Assembly (NCBI GenBank): GCA_011033025.1
Contig: WFMF01000429.1
Coordinates: forward strand, 62,001 to 126,000
DNA length: 64,000 bases
Direction: 5' to 3'
From: Beroe forskalii
Taxonomy: Eukaryota; Ctenophora; Nuda; Beroida; Beroidae
The position numbers and the translations under genes were made by a program. Below the pieces are notes generated by a model. It was not told the origin of the DNA. It saw only the letters and a list, made by a program, of their open reading frames with translations, and made no database searches. Of the stretch, positions 42,499 to 55,164 are shown piece after piece. The number at the start of each line of letters is the position of its first letter. Positions within the stretch are counted from its first letter, which is position 1.

Positions 42499-44400
42499 GA
42501 AAATTGTTTTCTTCGAATTTCTTCTGACAATACTGAAACCCGCATCTCTTCATCTATTTGGGATAGTGGTGCCATTTGGGGTGGTTGTACCTTTTGGGGT
42601 GTTAAATTGTAGGCGACTAGAGAGGAGGCGGAGGCATGTATGTGTATGCATCTTTGACCTTTGTAGGCCTAGTACCTGCCAGTCTGTCTATCTATCTGTA
42701 TGTATGTCTGTCTGAGTGTCTGTCTGTATGTCTGTCTGTCTATCTATCTGTCTGTCTATCTGTCTGTCTGTCTGTGATTGTGTGGTGTAATGGGCCTCCT
42801 CAGAAAGTCTATTATAATAGAGACTATAAAGAGTAGTATAGAGTACTCTCGAAACACCTGGCACAGGGAATAGAGAGGGGCTGGGTTTACACCATCTGCT
42901 GTTATTATCATGTGAGTTACATCTCACTCTCTCCTTCTTTTTCACTCCTTCCTAAGTTACTACCTTCATATCGCGTTCTGTACTAGAGTTTTTTCCCTGG
43001 CTAGACCAGATCATTTCCCTTGCCACCTGCCATCCACGGCGAATTAGTTTACCCGAAATTATCATGACATTGACCAATCAGCGCGCTAATTTACGGTCAA
43101 CATGCTCGCTGATTAGTCAATGTCAATGAACCTGCGGGCAAACTATATTCCGTCGATACTGCAGTTCCCTATGCATGAAAGTCATCAACGCGCTACATTT
43201 CCTATGTACATTAAAGATGATGTCTTTTGAACGTCATGAACACGCCTGACATTAGACTTACATAATATGTGTCGATGACTAGCACAACTTGGTTCTAAGG
43301 AAGTAAGGAATTTGAGCTGATTGTTAAAATTGTACTATTTCGTCTATTTCGTCTATTAAAGCAGTCGATAATAACAACTTAACAAATATACACGTGTTGA
43401 TGACTAGCACAATATGGTTCTTAGGAATTTAATCTGGTTGTTATTGAAATTGTACTATTTCGTCGATTCCCCGTCTATTTTGGAGCAGTTGGTGATGATG
43501 AACCACTTTAGGGGGTCTTTTGGAACTCCCGGCTAACGCAAGTTTGCGATGCATCATATTCTGATTTGATTAAATAGCGTAGTGTCATCATTTGATTGGC
43601 TACACCAGCCTTATCAGCATACTAGGGTGATAACTTGATAAATCTGGCCATGGCACTTAGATGTTATTATTTCTTTTCTTGTTGTAACACTGATTAAACT
43701 TCCCCTTTTCACTGGGGAAAAATTGTTTGCCGTTTTATTTTCTTGTTGAGTTGTTGTTTCATAACGAAGTATCGAGCTTCCCCTTTTCAATGTATGAGAA
43801 AATATTGTTCTCAGCCAAAGTTATGATTTTGGCGAATTTGAACGTGATAACAGTACGCGCGTTAACTTTAACTATTACGATTGGCCGAATATTCGCCTTC
43901 AAAATATCATCTGATTTGAGGCATGATGACAACTGTTCTTTTAATAAGTAACTAATTTAATATCACCCAAATATTATGTAACACGATGAGTTGTAATAAT
44001 ATCATGACCCATATTGGGGCTACGTCACCTATTGTCATACCACCATAATATTTTGTTGCCCTATACTATATGCGCGTTAATAACATAATATTATCCTCCA
44101 TACACCCCCAGGTATGATATATTAAACACATATAAACGCCGTGCGTAAGAAATAGGCGGTTCAACGTCATCAAATCACTACATTAAACTATGATAACGAC
44201 GTCATCCTGCCGCCTATTTCTCGTGCGCGGAGTATAATATTGACATGATCACACACTGCCTGGTTATAGGGCATCATCTCCCCCTCCCTGTTAAAACCTG
44301 ATGGATTTCTCTCATGTATAAATACCCGGCATGTGTTACAGTGTTGCTACAGCTTCCTTTTACCGTGTTTGTCACATTTCGTGCTACGTACGTGATTTAT
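42499..44400. other. Intergenic with microsatellite and TE remnants
   Basis: (TCTG)n/(TCTA)n microsatellite at 42680-42775. 43780-43920 is a decayed arm of the 38.0-kb foldback (AAAATATTGTTCTCAGCCAA then AGTTATGA). 44148-44222 is an inverted pair (GAAATAGGCGG...CCGCCTATTTC) with AACGTCATC inside. No protein gene seen. Confidence 0.5.
42680..42775. repeat. TCTG/TCTA microsatellite
   Basis: Tetranucleotide tract of TCTG with TCTA and TATG variants, about 24 units. Confidence 0.95.
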
Positions 44401-44725
44401 TAATGTGCGTCAACTCCTTTGCTTATTAGAGTTTAATGTGCGTCAACTCCTTCTTCATTTGCTTATTAAGTTATTAGAGTTAAATGTGCTCCAACTCCTT
44501 CTATATTTGCTAATTAGAGTTCAATGTGCTTCAACTCCTTCTATATTTGCTAATTAGAGTTAAATGTGCTCCAACTCCTTCTTTATTTGCTAATTGGAGT
44601 TCAATGTGCTTCGACCCCTTCTATTTTTGCTAATAGGCTGCAACTCCTTTGCTAACTAGAGTTTAATGTGCTTCAACTCCTTCTATATTTGCTAATAAGA
44701 GTTTAATTTGCTTCAACCCGTATCA
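44401..44725. repeat. About 41-bp tandem repeat (eight to nine units)
   Basis: Unit ATGTGCTTCAACTCCTTCTA followed by TATTTGCTAATTAGAGTTCA, with substitutions and some shortened units. Confidence 0.85.
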
Positions 44726-45496
44726 TATTAGCTTTCACGGCCCTGAAAATCACGGACAAAATTTTCACGGACATCAACATTCACGCTGAGGTGCTCATCG
44801 TGACTGTAATGTCCGTGATAATTATGTCCAATAAGGTAACTGCTTGACTAGGCATCACCATTCTGCAGAATTGCTGCCAATAACGTCTGGACTCTTTTCT
44901 GCAGAACACATGGTTGTTTGTCAAGCCCCTTTTCCTGGAATTTGTTTGTGTCATCTAGTGGTTTATTCATAAAGCTCGTAATTGCTTGTTTTTGTGTTAT
45001 GTTTGTCACAGACCACAGCTGTTTTCGTCATCGGGCATGTATTATACAACATTTTTTCGTCGTCGCGTTCTGTCAATTCTTGGGACTGGGGGAGGGTTGG
45101 GATACCTTACTCCGCTGAATAAGTGCGTCACGTAATAAGCGCGCACTTTAACATCATGTGCGCACGAATTAGTGCACAAGTTTCCAAAATCTTACCAAGT
45201 CACTAATTAGGTGTCGCATTGTACTTGAAACTGACTTTTAGGTAATGAATTAAGATGGGGTGCAGTCCACTTACTGAGAGTAGGTCTGTGTATAATTGAA
45301 TTCCATTCCGAAGTCTGAAGCCAATGTTTACACGTCAAATGTTTGTTCACCAAACACAATACCTACTCTTCAGCTATGTTTGTTCGTCAATGTATGTGTC
45401 TGCCGCATAGCTTTGAAGATAATACATGTCACACCCCCCAGTATCTGAAAAGTAGCCGTTTCCCCACCGGAAACACCCCACTTCTCTCCCTGATAA

Positions 45497-48400
45497 TGAC
45501 GTCACACAACACATACACTCCGCTCTACCCTTTAGTTACGTCACCGTGGGCTACATTCCTGGTAATTTTCACGGGAAGTGCTGACGTGGCCTCTAATTTA
45601 ATAACCCTCCTCTGTCCTGCGCTCTGTGTTATCAGTGATAATGATACGCGCGCAGATTAAACGGGCGGTTACGATGACGTCATTATCATAGCTTGATGTA
45701 GTGAGTTGATGACGTTTCACCGACTATTTTTCGCGCCGGTTTTAATATACAACATGTACCCCCGCCATGAGAGATAAATAGGCGGTGTGACGTCATCAAA
45801 TAACCAGGTTATCGTGTGATAATGCCGTGTGGTGTGCGCGTCTCTCCCGCGCGCTACGTTCAAGACAGAGGCTGTGTGTGCGTCCTTGACATTCCTTTCA
45901 TTTCCATTCTCACTTCTGCACCACCTCGTACACTTATAGTCGGAGTGTTTCGGTGTTCTGCGTGAATTATTGCTTCATATTCTGTACTTTTATTATTGTA
46001 CTAAGTTAAAAGTAGTGTTCGATTTTAAGGAATGTACTTCCATCGTCACGCTAGTTTTACACAATACACTTGATCTATCAACTCGCGCATTCCTTGCTGA
46101 CAACCGTACACATGCCAATTGTACATCATATTTCAACTTACTGATCATGTATTCTTGTGTAATGTTGTCAAATGTCATCATACCAAATCAAGCTTCCCTA
46201 CTCCCTAATCAATGCTTCCCAACTCCCTAATCATACTCTCTTATTAATATTATACCTCTCTAGTCCCTACTCCCTAATCATGCTTCCCTATTCCCAAATC
46301 ACCTCATTTAATTTCCCACGTCCTGATTCACATTATTTCCTCAATAAGACACCGTAATAGAGGGTTGTCTAGGAATTCCTCTTTACAAGGCTTCCTCCTC
46401 TTTCTGACATATTACAAATTCTTGTTTCGAGGGCGTGGCCAAACCTTACAAAGCCTCACCATCATTGAAATTTGGGTTCCGTGAAAGTTATTTTCCTTGC
46501 CACATTTGCCAACCCCAAGAAGCGAAACTTGTACAGTATAAAGACATTTCATCCGATTCATCTGATTTATCCAGGCCAGGGATTGTAAAGTGGTTATGAA
46601 AAAATATCCATTCTGACAGTGACGGGGAAATCCATCAATCCATTAACCCAATCGATCGGTTTTTGAGCTACTAGTTGAAGCGTTAGGCCCTCTTAAATTT
46701 TTAAGGGGAGGGGGTTTCGGAAACTGAGGAGGACTAATTTTTTAGTAAATTTGCATGATGATATAATAAAGGATCAAAACACAAACATAATTTCATTTCA
46801 GTTTGATTGAATTCTCAAAAAATTATTTCCTGTTTGTTCAAACCTTGACTGAGCTGTTTTTCCATGATCCTTCAGAGGCCCATCCCCCAGCTATATGGGA
46901 TTTGGGAAGTTATTTTTACGACGACCAATGACCTATTACACACAGTACACACAGCTGTACACTGGTACACCCCATTAGTATAATATCATGCAGAATATTC
47001 CTCCACATTAATCGTTCAAATCACATTACCTCTACCCCCCTTCCTCAAGTGGTAGGCAGTATGACGTCATCAACACACCAACTAATACCATGGTACTCAC
47101 ATCACACTGTGTAGTGTTACCGCGCAGTGTTACACTAAGAGCTGCTGAGTTCTGCGGTCTCAGACAGGGAGACCTAATCTACTTCCGGTTATTTCTCTTT
47201 TGTACGTGCCGGTAGAGGCTTGTGCTGCGTTTGTGGGTTTGTGCGAGTGTCAGTGTGTGTATTGTGTAGATGTGTGAGGAGTTTATAAGCATAGTATATA
47301 TCTGTTATTTTCTTTAACTTCATTGTACAATTTGTTTAAAAACAGTTTCGTACTACATAATATGAGAGTAGTTTCTGTTGCTCTATGACATGGAGAACGT
47401 CTGTACACCATTACTGAGAAAGCAAACCTAGTGGGTCCCTGCGAGCACAGATCCTGGTAAAAATAGCGAGTGTATCCATTAACAAGCAAGCTCTTTGTTC
47501 GAATATGGAGACATTTGACATCTCCGTCTGTTGAAGAGAGCTCTCTATCTCTCTTATAATGTACATGATACAGAGAAACAGTGAGTGTTAGGGGGAGTGA
47601 GGGGCCGCGTCATTGCTATTTTTATATGCTCTACAAAATATATCCATTTTATTCAAGGGGGTGTTATAATGGTTTTGTATGTTGCTCAATGCTCATATTT
47701 CTAGGAACTTGTTGCTGAGCTGGGTCTCATGATGCTGTTCTTACGGCTGTCCAAAAAACGTCAGTTCCTGGTTGTTACTCCCGTGATCCGTTATATTCAA
47801 TCACTTCTATTTATAGCCCGGTTGATTTAATTAGTATATCACTGTTAGCCCCTTTACCCGCCCTTTCCTTCTCACTTTTTGTTGCATTCGTTTTGGCTTG
47901 CTGTGGTACAGAAATTTACCATACTTCTTAAAATTCTTGATATTTTTTGGTCATCTTCATTATGCTAGGTCAATTATAATGACATTCGTGATATATGTCG
48001 GTGAACAATGGATGTAACTTATTCGATCTTTACTGTGTACGTGAAGGCGAAAAGGACGCATTTTACTTTTCATAAAAAGTACTGAAATGGCGTCTTCTTT
48101 AGTCTTTGAGTTTAGGATTCGCCCCTGTCAAAACGTCTAACTATTCGCCTCCAGCTCTTAGTTCACTGAACCTCATTAGCTGAACCTCAGCAGCTGAACC
48201 TCAGCAGCTGAACCTCAGCAGCTGAACCTCAGCAGCTGAGGCTCGAACCTCAGTAAAAGGTTTGTATATTCATGAATGCGGCGCTTGACCATACCACAAC
48301 CTGGAGCAATGTTACACCCCAGTATAATATTATATTTATTTGTTTCTCGACAAATTTACATGTTTCAAGAACACGCCTGTTTAACATGTTATATAATCGT

Positions 48401-49975
48401 ATGTTGTGTTTAACTTGCACCGCACAAACATAATACAAACACGCGGTCACGATGACGTCATTGTCAGTGCGTAACGTGGTGCGTTGGTGACGTCACTCTG
48501 CCAGTGTTTCGTGTGTGATTTACATTATTATAACATATATCACATTTGCCAGAGAATATTACATATTGTATGACACACTATAGTAATAGCTAATAGTGCG
48601 AATTGAGTAAGTGCTCCTTGAAAAGATGCTAAAAGGTGCTGACAATTCCAGCTCTTGTACATTGGTCGCAGGGGTCACGGAAATACACACATCTATAACT
48701 TGCACGTCTTGCACGTGCAGAATATATCGGCTGTATTGGATTGTGAAGGAGATACTGCATCCGGTACTCCCTGACTATATGATATCCGCGGTCATGTACA
48801 TGCTCTCAAAGAAATTAATGATATATCACAAGAGTATGTAGTATATAACTATGGCTTTATGTTGACAAGAATTTATCATATAATATAAATTTAACTTCTC
48901 CGAGCTAGTAAAGGTTCATATAGAATATTGTAGTGTTAGTATCGGCTGAGTTTTATACACTGTGCACATTGTGCACTTAGTTGCCCACTGTATTGCGCAC
49001 TGTGCACTAAATTGCACAATGCGCACTGCATTGCGCACTACATTGTACACTTCATAACTACATTGCGCACTGTATTGGGCACTATATTGTGCACTTAATT
49101 TGATCCTTGCTGTGTTTGGATCAGGATTACGTGTATTTTGTGATACTTGTCATTCATAAAGAGATGGATGTCTTGGGATTTTAGAGTATAATATTGTGTG
49201 ATTTGAATCACGTTTTTAATGTGTGCGTATATAATTTTCAATATTTAACGGGCAGTTGTGTTTCTGACTTCTGTGCTTTTGTGATTTTTTTAGTTCATTT
49301 GTAGGTATTCTGTATTTGAAATTTGCGTTGATCCTGTATTGTAGACGGAAAGTTGACCGCCAAAAATTGAGCCTGTGCCAACTATCTCGATTTGATAACG
49401 GTCATAAGAAGAATATGATTCGTGAAATAATCACATGGTTCTTCTCCATCATCAAATACCTGTCTTACATTTAGGTGTAAAATGATTTGTAATTCGAGCT
49501 GTGGCGTACGAGTGAGACCTATCTACGCCAATGCCCCTCAGTAACCCTATCTTACACGCAGTAACTCTATCTCATCAGAACGTGACATCTTATCTAATTA
49601 CCAACCTTCCCCTTCTCGTTTTACCTTCACTCTCAGTGTGTGTATGTGCGTTACACTGTAAGTGTTACAGCTGGCTATAATGACCATCACGGCCTGCCTC
49701 TTGTAAATCAAATAAGGTAAAACATGCAGCATGTTACATGTTTACATAGGATTTACATTGTGTATACACTATACGCGAAGTATGTATGGAATGTATGTAG
49801 AGTGTATGTATTTTATCTACATACTACAGTACAGAGTTGCTGTGATATACCTATGATCTTATGATGATCCATGTCTCTAGGTGCATTCGCAATGTCACGT
49901 GTATTACTCAGCGCTATGGAAACATTGGCTGATTTTCTCATCAATTCCTCACTTTAAGGTATGATAATGACGTCA
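45497..49975. promoter_or_regulatory. Cluster of seven CRE palindromes
   Basis: Exact TGACGTCA at 45497-45504, 45675-45682, 45788-45795, 47062-47069, 48453-48460, 48488-48495 and 49968-49975; only two other exact copies were found in the window (10425-10432, 19848-19855). Several sit in the context ATGACGTCATC/ATT. CREB/ATF binding is known for this motif; function here is inference. It may instead reflect a dispersed element carrying the motif. Confidence 0.6.
48170..48245. repeat. 14-bp tandem repeat, five units
   Basis: GAACCTCAGCAGCT repeated, first unit variant (GAACCTCATTAGCT). Confidence 0.9.
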
Positions 49976-50874
49976 TCCCCCACATTTAGCAGCCCCTCTC
50001 CTCTAATCACTCTGCTTGTCTCGATTGTGTGGGGGAATAATATGTGTGCGATAAGACAATACATATATTATGTTTATATGCAGTGTGAAAATGATAATAT
50101 TCTATAATATTCTCGCCGTGTTGAATATTATGTTCATTCTACTTCCTACCATCTCACCGATTAATTCGGATCATCAGTCCTCGCTACCTCTCACATTTAC
50201 TATGCGTCTCCTCGGCAGCGTCTTATACCCCCTCTCTCCCCTCGCTGTAGACCCTTACATAGAATATCTTATGAAGCGCTTTGTGGTCAACTTTTGATTT
50301 TCTCATTTTTGATTCATCCCATGAATATGACTAATTATGTTATGATGTAATGATCTGTTGCAACAGTAGTACAATAGTCCATAATATGATGCTGTGACGT
50401 TGATTCCTTTGCAATTGTGAAACGTAAAGAGCATCGTGCTAACACACTAACATATATACCTACATATATACGCAAGTCTTCTGTACGTGTCGCTACAATT
50501 ACCGCACAAACGTGTACTTGCATTCCTGAGCACGGGCTTCTGACTTTGCTGTACTCCTCCTTGCTACAAAATACTGTGTATATTCCTTGGCATGTTCCTT
50601 GCTGTTTCGTTGGAGTATAGAATACTGTGTATATTCCTTGGCATGTTCCTTGCTGTTTCGTTGGAGTATAGAATACACTTCTTCTTGTGCGTCGTATACT
50701 GAAAGGTATAGCTCCCATTTTATTATTTGTCGTGTTTCTATTGTTCACAATTCTTGTTTGAAATTGCGTAGCGTTTGTTTACTTACTAGCAATACTAACA
50801 TTACCGACATGTGGGCTAGTGGGTTGATCATAATATTGAAGCTCTTCCGAAGTAGAATACACAAGAAGTGTGTT

Positions 50875-50946
50875 TTATGATCTAGCCAATGTTTCAGCAC
50901 TTGTTATGTGAAACAAGTGCTGATGAAACATTTGGCTAGATCATAA
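50875..50946. repeat. Imperfect 72-nt hairpin
   Basis: TTATGATCTAGCCAATGTTT plus CAGCACTTGTT pairs with AACAAGTGCTG...AAACATTTGGCTAGATCATAA. A 1-nt and a 3-nt bulge interrupt about 31 bp of stem; the loop is ATGTGA. Confidence 0.85.
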
Positions 50947-50966
50947 CATTATGATCACAGTGATGA

Positions 50967-50972
50967 TTTATT
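50967..50972 (-). terminator. Putative poly-A signal of the VWD/Ig gene
   Basis: Minus-strand AATAAA about 350 nt after the stop at 51319; another lies near 50719. Confidence 0.35.
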
Positions 50973-51318
50973 GTATATCATATTGATAATATTCTAGTGG
51001 CGCCAGGTCACATACAACTCTATCGTATCGTGAGCAATTGAGTAAATTCCTTGGAAACGAATGATAATTCATGACGTTGATATGCCATTCTTCCAAATTT
51101 AAATTGATAAGATTATTCAGTCATATTTGAGGAGATTTACAAAGGACTAACCTACTGCACTGGTAGCTATAATAATTGCAGTGATAATGTAATTTTTAAA
51201 TTCCCCATGCATGTTCTATCAGAATTTCCAAAAAACCAATATCGCAGATTGTCTTGATTCCTGTTGTCTCATACAAGGTTTGCAAAGTTTACAAGGTTAC
51301 AAGGTTTTACAAGGTGTA

Positions 51319-54300
51319 TTACTCAGTAACTGTTGTCGCTTCAGAAACGTATTCCTTGCCCTTGTAAGATACCACAGCTACGTAAGGTCCCGTCCTACCC
51401 TTAGCCTTCTTTCCCAGCTTCATGTTGATGTTCCCCTTCTTAACCTTTGCTTTCTTGCACAACACCGGGTAATTGTTGATCAACCTGCAGGTCTTCACTT
51501 GCTGCTTTGTCAGCTTGTCTCCGTTCTTAACGTCCACAGTAAAGGCTACTCTACAGGGCTTCTCCGCGACACACTTCACCACGGACTTCTTGGGAGATAC
51601 CACGATGTCTGGTTGAGTGGGCACATTAACAGTCACTGTGAAGATATCCTCAGCTGTCTTGTCCCCCAGGGTCGCTTTACACCTCCACTCCCCCTCATCA
51701 TCTGCTTCAGATGACTCCACCTTCAGAACCTTCCTGTCACTGGAGATGCCTTCCGTGTACTCTTCCTCCCCTTTAAACCACCTAATGTCCTTCTTTAGGA
51801 CCCCTGCTGCCTCAACTTCACATGTCAGGGCTATGAGTTGTCCGGGGGTTACCTCTACGTCAGGGTTCACTGCTTTAACCCAGTCTGCTGAACAGAACGG
51901 ACAGCAGTCATCTGCCTTCACAGCTTCTATCTCGTTAGCTGCACAGGAGAGAGCAGGACAGGGCAGATCAGAGCACGACATGTCCCCAGCTGCCAAACAC
52001 GTGCATCTCTGACACTCTCCGGTCTTGTCAATAGTGTCCCCAACCTCGTAGAACTGTCCTTCGAACAGACACTTGCACTGGGACGCGTCCACACACTGGC
52101 CGTCCTGCAGGAACTGTCCTCCTGGACAGAAGCAGCCCCTTGCCGTCCCCTCCTGCTCGGGACTCCTTTCCAGACAGGTGGGAGCTGGCAGAGGGCCAGC
52201 AGACTGGTAGGTGAGTCCTGCAGGGCACTCGTAGGGGCAATACGCCACTTCCTCCCTCCAATCTGCCAGATCCACTCCGTTCTGGACACAAGTAGAAGCG
52301 TAGGTGTCATAGACAGAGCACGCACAGCTCTTGTCGATGAAGCAGTTGCAGACATCCACCATGCAGTTATAGTAATCTCCGCCCTCTGCATCTCCGATTG
52401 AGACAGTGTTGTGACAAGCAGAGAAGGGGCTTCCTTTCAAATCATCGCAGATCTCTGCAGCCAGTCTGTGTCCATCGTCCACATCATCACAAGGGTGGAA
52501 GGGAGCAGGAGGAGCTGGACAGTTCTCATCGTATTCCTGGTAGTGATTGCCTGCGGAGTTAGGTCCACCTCCCACCAAGTCGTCTCCAGGGTTACCGTTG
52601 AAGTTGCCACAGAGTCCCTCAGTAACCGCAGCACAGGAGCCGTGCAGCAGTAGGTCTGCGTTGATGTACCGGCCCATGTGTGTGGCTCTGACCCTCAGCG
52701 CAGGAATCCGACCTTTGCTGCCCTGGTACAGGACTATCTCCAGTTGTCCGTTGTTCTGGATCTTGATAACGTCGCCGTTTGTGTACGTCTTCACGTAGGG
52801 AAGTTGAACGGCTGCTCCGTCCACTTCAGCTACGAAGTTGTTGGCAATGCTGAAAGTCTTGCCGTTGAAGTGAACCTCAGCTCGACCAGTGTATCGGGGT
52901 GCTCTGCCCAGGAGATCAACGTGTTTGAAGAAGACGGTGAAGTCGTCGCAACTGGCTGCCTGGTACGTGCAACTACCGTGGAAGTCAAAGTACTTCCCGT
53001 CAAAGGTCCGGTAGTGGGGATCTCCTGAGCTGGAACAAATCCCAGTTTCCGGTACACAGCTAGATATACATGTCGCCTGATCAGTCCACTTCTGTTGTCC
53101 CGCAGGGCACGATACTTGGCCCCCTTCGCACAGGCAGACGAAGCTACCCTCAGGACCACATACACACCTAGCATTGTTATCGTCAATGTAGGAGTCTCCC
53201 TCAGCAAACCCTTTCCCACTGGTGTCTATGCAGGTCACTGATAATACCTGGATCTCGTACATAGCAATAAGGGCGTAGTCGTTGTATTGACCGGAACGGT
53301 GGTTCACACTTAGTTCCACTGTGTCTCCACAAGCATCGCCACCACAGGTTACTCTGAGATTGAAGGGTTTAGTAACGAGCACAAACCAAGATATTACACA
53401 CCGTGGCATAAGCATGGTGGGTAGTTGCTACACCACAGGTTACTCTGAGATTGAAGGGTTTAGTAACGAGCACAAACCAAGATATTACATACCGTGACCT
53501 AAGCATGGTGGGTAGTAGCTACACCACAGGTTACCCTGAGATTGAAGGGTTTAGTAACGAGCACAAATCAAGATATTACACACCGTGACCTAAGCATGGT
53601 GGGTAGTAGCTACACCACAGGTTACCCTGAGATTGAAGGGTTTAGTAACGAGCACAAACCAAGATATTACACACCGTGACCTAAGCATGGTGGGTAGTAG
53701 CTACACCACAGGTTACCCTGAGATTGAAGGGTTTAGTAACGAGCACAAACCAAGATATTATCTGTGGTAATCACTGAGGGTTTTGAAAAGAAAGCAAATA
53801 TGGACCAATGATGAAGTTATATACTACATCCAAGACGGCACTCCATAAATAAATCACAAATTGGGGTACGACTCGCCACTTTCTAAGTGAATTCATTGAT
53901 TGAGTGCCGTATGGCTTTGTGAAGGAGTTCATTCTGACCCTAAGACTAGTCCAGTTACCTCAATAACTCAACAGATCAGTGTTTAACCTGTAAGGAGAGT
54001 CGTCCGTATATTTTAGTGTGCCACACAGGTGAGAAGCTCCACTGCCACTGTCAATGATACTGATCTCCGTTCCAGCCCTGCAAAGAAAATGAATAATTCA
54101 AAATCAAAGTACCTTGTATGTTTATATTTCTCCGTCAATCCAGTGTCTTATCTATAAAGGTTCATTTGTATACAACAACCATAATAACAATGTTTGATGT
54201 TTGTGCTAATGTAGTTGATGAAGCAAACGGTAGATAACAAAAGAAAATTGCGGTTGAAAGCATTTATAGTTCGCAGCACTAGGAATAGCTTGCCCCAGCG

Positions 54301-55164
54301 AACCTGTATCTGCCACTTCCCTTGGTGCTGTAGAACACCACCTCCCCAACACAGGATCTCTCAGCAAACTTGGCCCGGAACCAGAGGTCCGTGTTCCAGT
54401 AGGTGCCGGAGAAGATGTACGTGCCGAAGTTACCGTCTATGGCCCGCGAGGCGGGGGTCTTGGCGTGCGACATGGTCGCGTGAACCAGTCTCACTTGATC
54501 TGCTCCACTGGCTGCGGTCATTGGTGTGGTCATTGGTTACAAGGTGTGGTCATTGGTAACAAGGTGTGGTCATTGGTTACAAGGTGTGGCCATTGGTTGC
54601 AAGGTGTGGTCATTGGTTACAGGGTGTGGTCATTGGTAACAAGGTGTGGTCATTGGTTACAGGGTGTGGTCATTGGTTACAGGGTGTGGTCATTGGTTAC
54701 AAGGTGTGGTCATTGGTTACAGGGTGTGGTCATTGGTAACAAGGTGTGGTCATTGGTTACAGGGTGTGGTCATTAGTAACAGGGTGTGGTCATTGGTTAC
54801 AAGGTGTGGTCATTGGTTACAGGGTGTGGTCATTGGTAACAGGGTGTGGTCATTGGTTACAGGGTGTGGTCATTGGTTACAGGGTGTGGTCATTGGTTAC
54901 AGGGTGTGGTCATTGGTAACAGGGTGTGGTCATTGGTTACAGGGTGTGGTCATTGGTTACAGGGTATGGTCATTGAAGGGGAAGCAGAGTACCAAGTCAT
55001 TGGAAAGTAGTGGATAATTTAGGGAACAAAAGTTCCGCTTTAAAAAGATTCGTCAGTCGTTAATCAAATTTTCTGCACTGTGAAGCGTGTAAATTCTTTG
55101 ACAGACACTTACCATTGTCGAAGAGTGAAGCCAGGATAAAAAGCACAAGGCTGATTGATAACAT
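51319..55164 (-). CDS. Secreted discoidin-like/VWD/C8/TIL/VWC/Ig protein, four exons
   Basis: Exons 55164-55113, 54511-54304, 54077-53988 and 53353-51319 join in phase to give 794 residues. Order: signal peptide MLSISLVLFILASLF; galactose-binding (discoidin/F-type lectin-like) domain at about 20-150 (ASRAIDGNFGTYIFSG, then CGxxxYxxxPYRVTC); Cys-rich linker; VWD at about 222-396 (GDPHYRTFDGKYFDFHG, GLCGNFNGNPGDD); C8 at about 406-466; TIL at about 489-546; VWC at about 545-604; one Ig domain at about 611-693 (ALTCEVEAAG, DDEGEWRCKA); and a basic Lys-rich C-terminal module with its own Cys pairs. All are extracellular modules, so a secreted matrix, mucus or jelly protein is likely (inference). 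The VWD lacks an obvious GDPH autocleavage partner and follows no transmembrane segment. Two introns carry minisatellites that abut or include the splice acceptors. Confidence 0.9.
53341..53762. repeat. 91-bp tandem repeat of an exon/intron junction, about 4.6 units
   Basis: Units start at 53341, 53432, 53523, 53614 and 53705. Each contains, on the minus strand, CCCTTCAATCTCAG|(A/G)GTAACC, the acceptor and first bases of the last exon of the VWD gene. Only the 53341 unit leads into the open exon; the others would meet a stop within one unit. Confidence 0.9.
54517..54975. repeat. 20-bp minisatellite, about 22 units, abutting a splice acceptor
   Basis: Unit AAGGTGTGGTCATTGGTTAC, strict 20-bp period. 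On the minus strand it runs directly into the acceptor of exon 2 (CCAATGACCGCAG), which itself looks like a modified unit (CCAATGACCACAC). Confidence 0.95.

Larger units (their letters stand above)
45700..51318. other. Long intergenic region between two convergent genes
   Basis: No protein gene supported. It holds a 14-bp repeat (GAACCTCAGCAGCT) at 48170-48245, GTGCAC/TTGCGCACTG-rich repeats at 48955-49095, a 50-bp tandem pair (TATTCCTTGGCATGTTCCTT...) at 50580-50680 and an imperfect hairpin at 50875-50946. Confidence 0.5.

Noticed and set aside
45343..45660. 105-codon plus-strand open frame
   Set aside because: Composition looks random, no family recognised, and it includes CRE-containing repeats.
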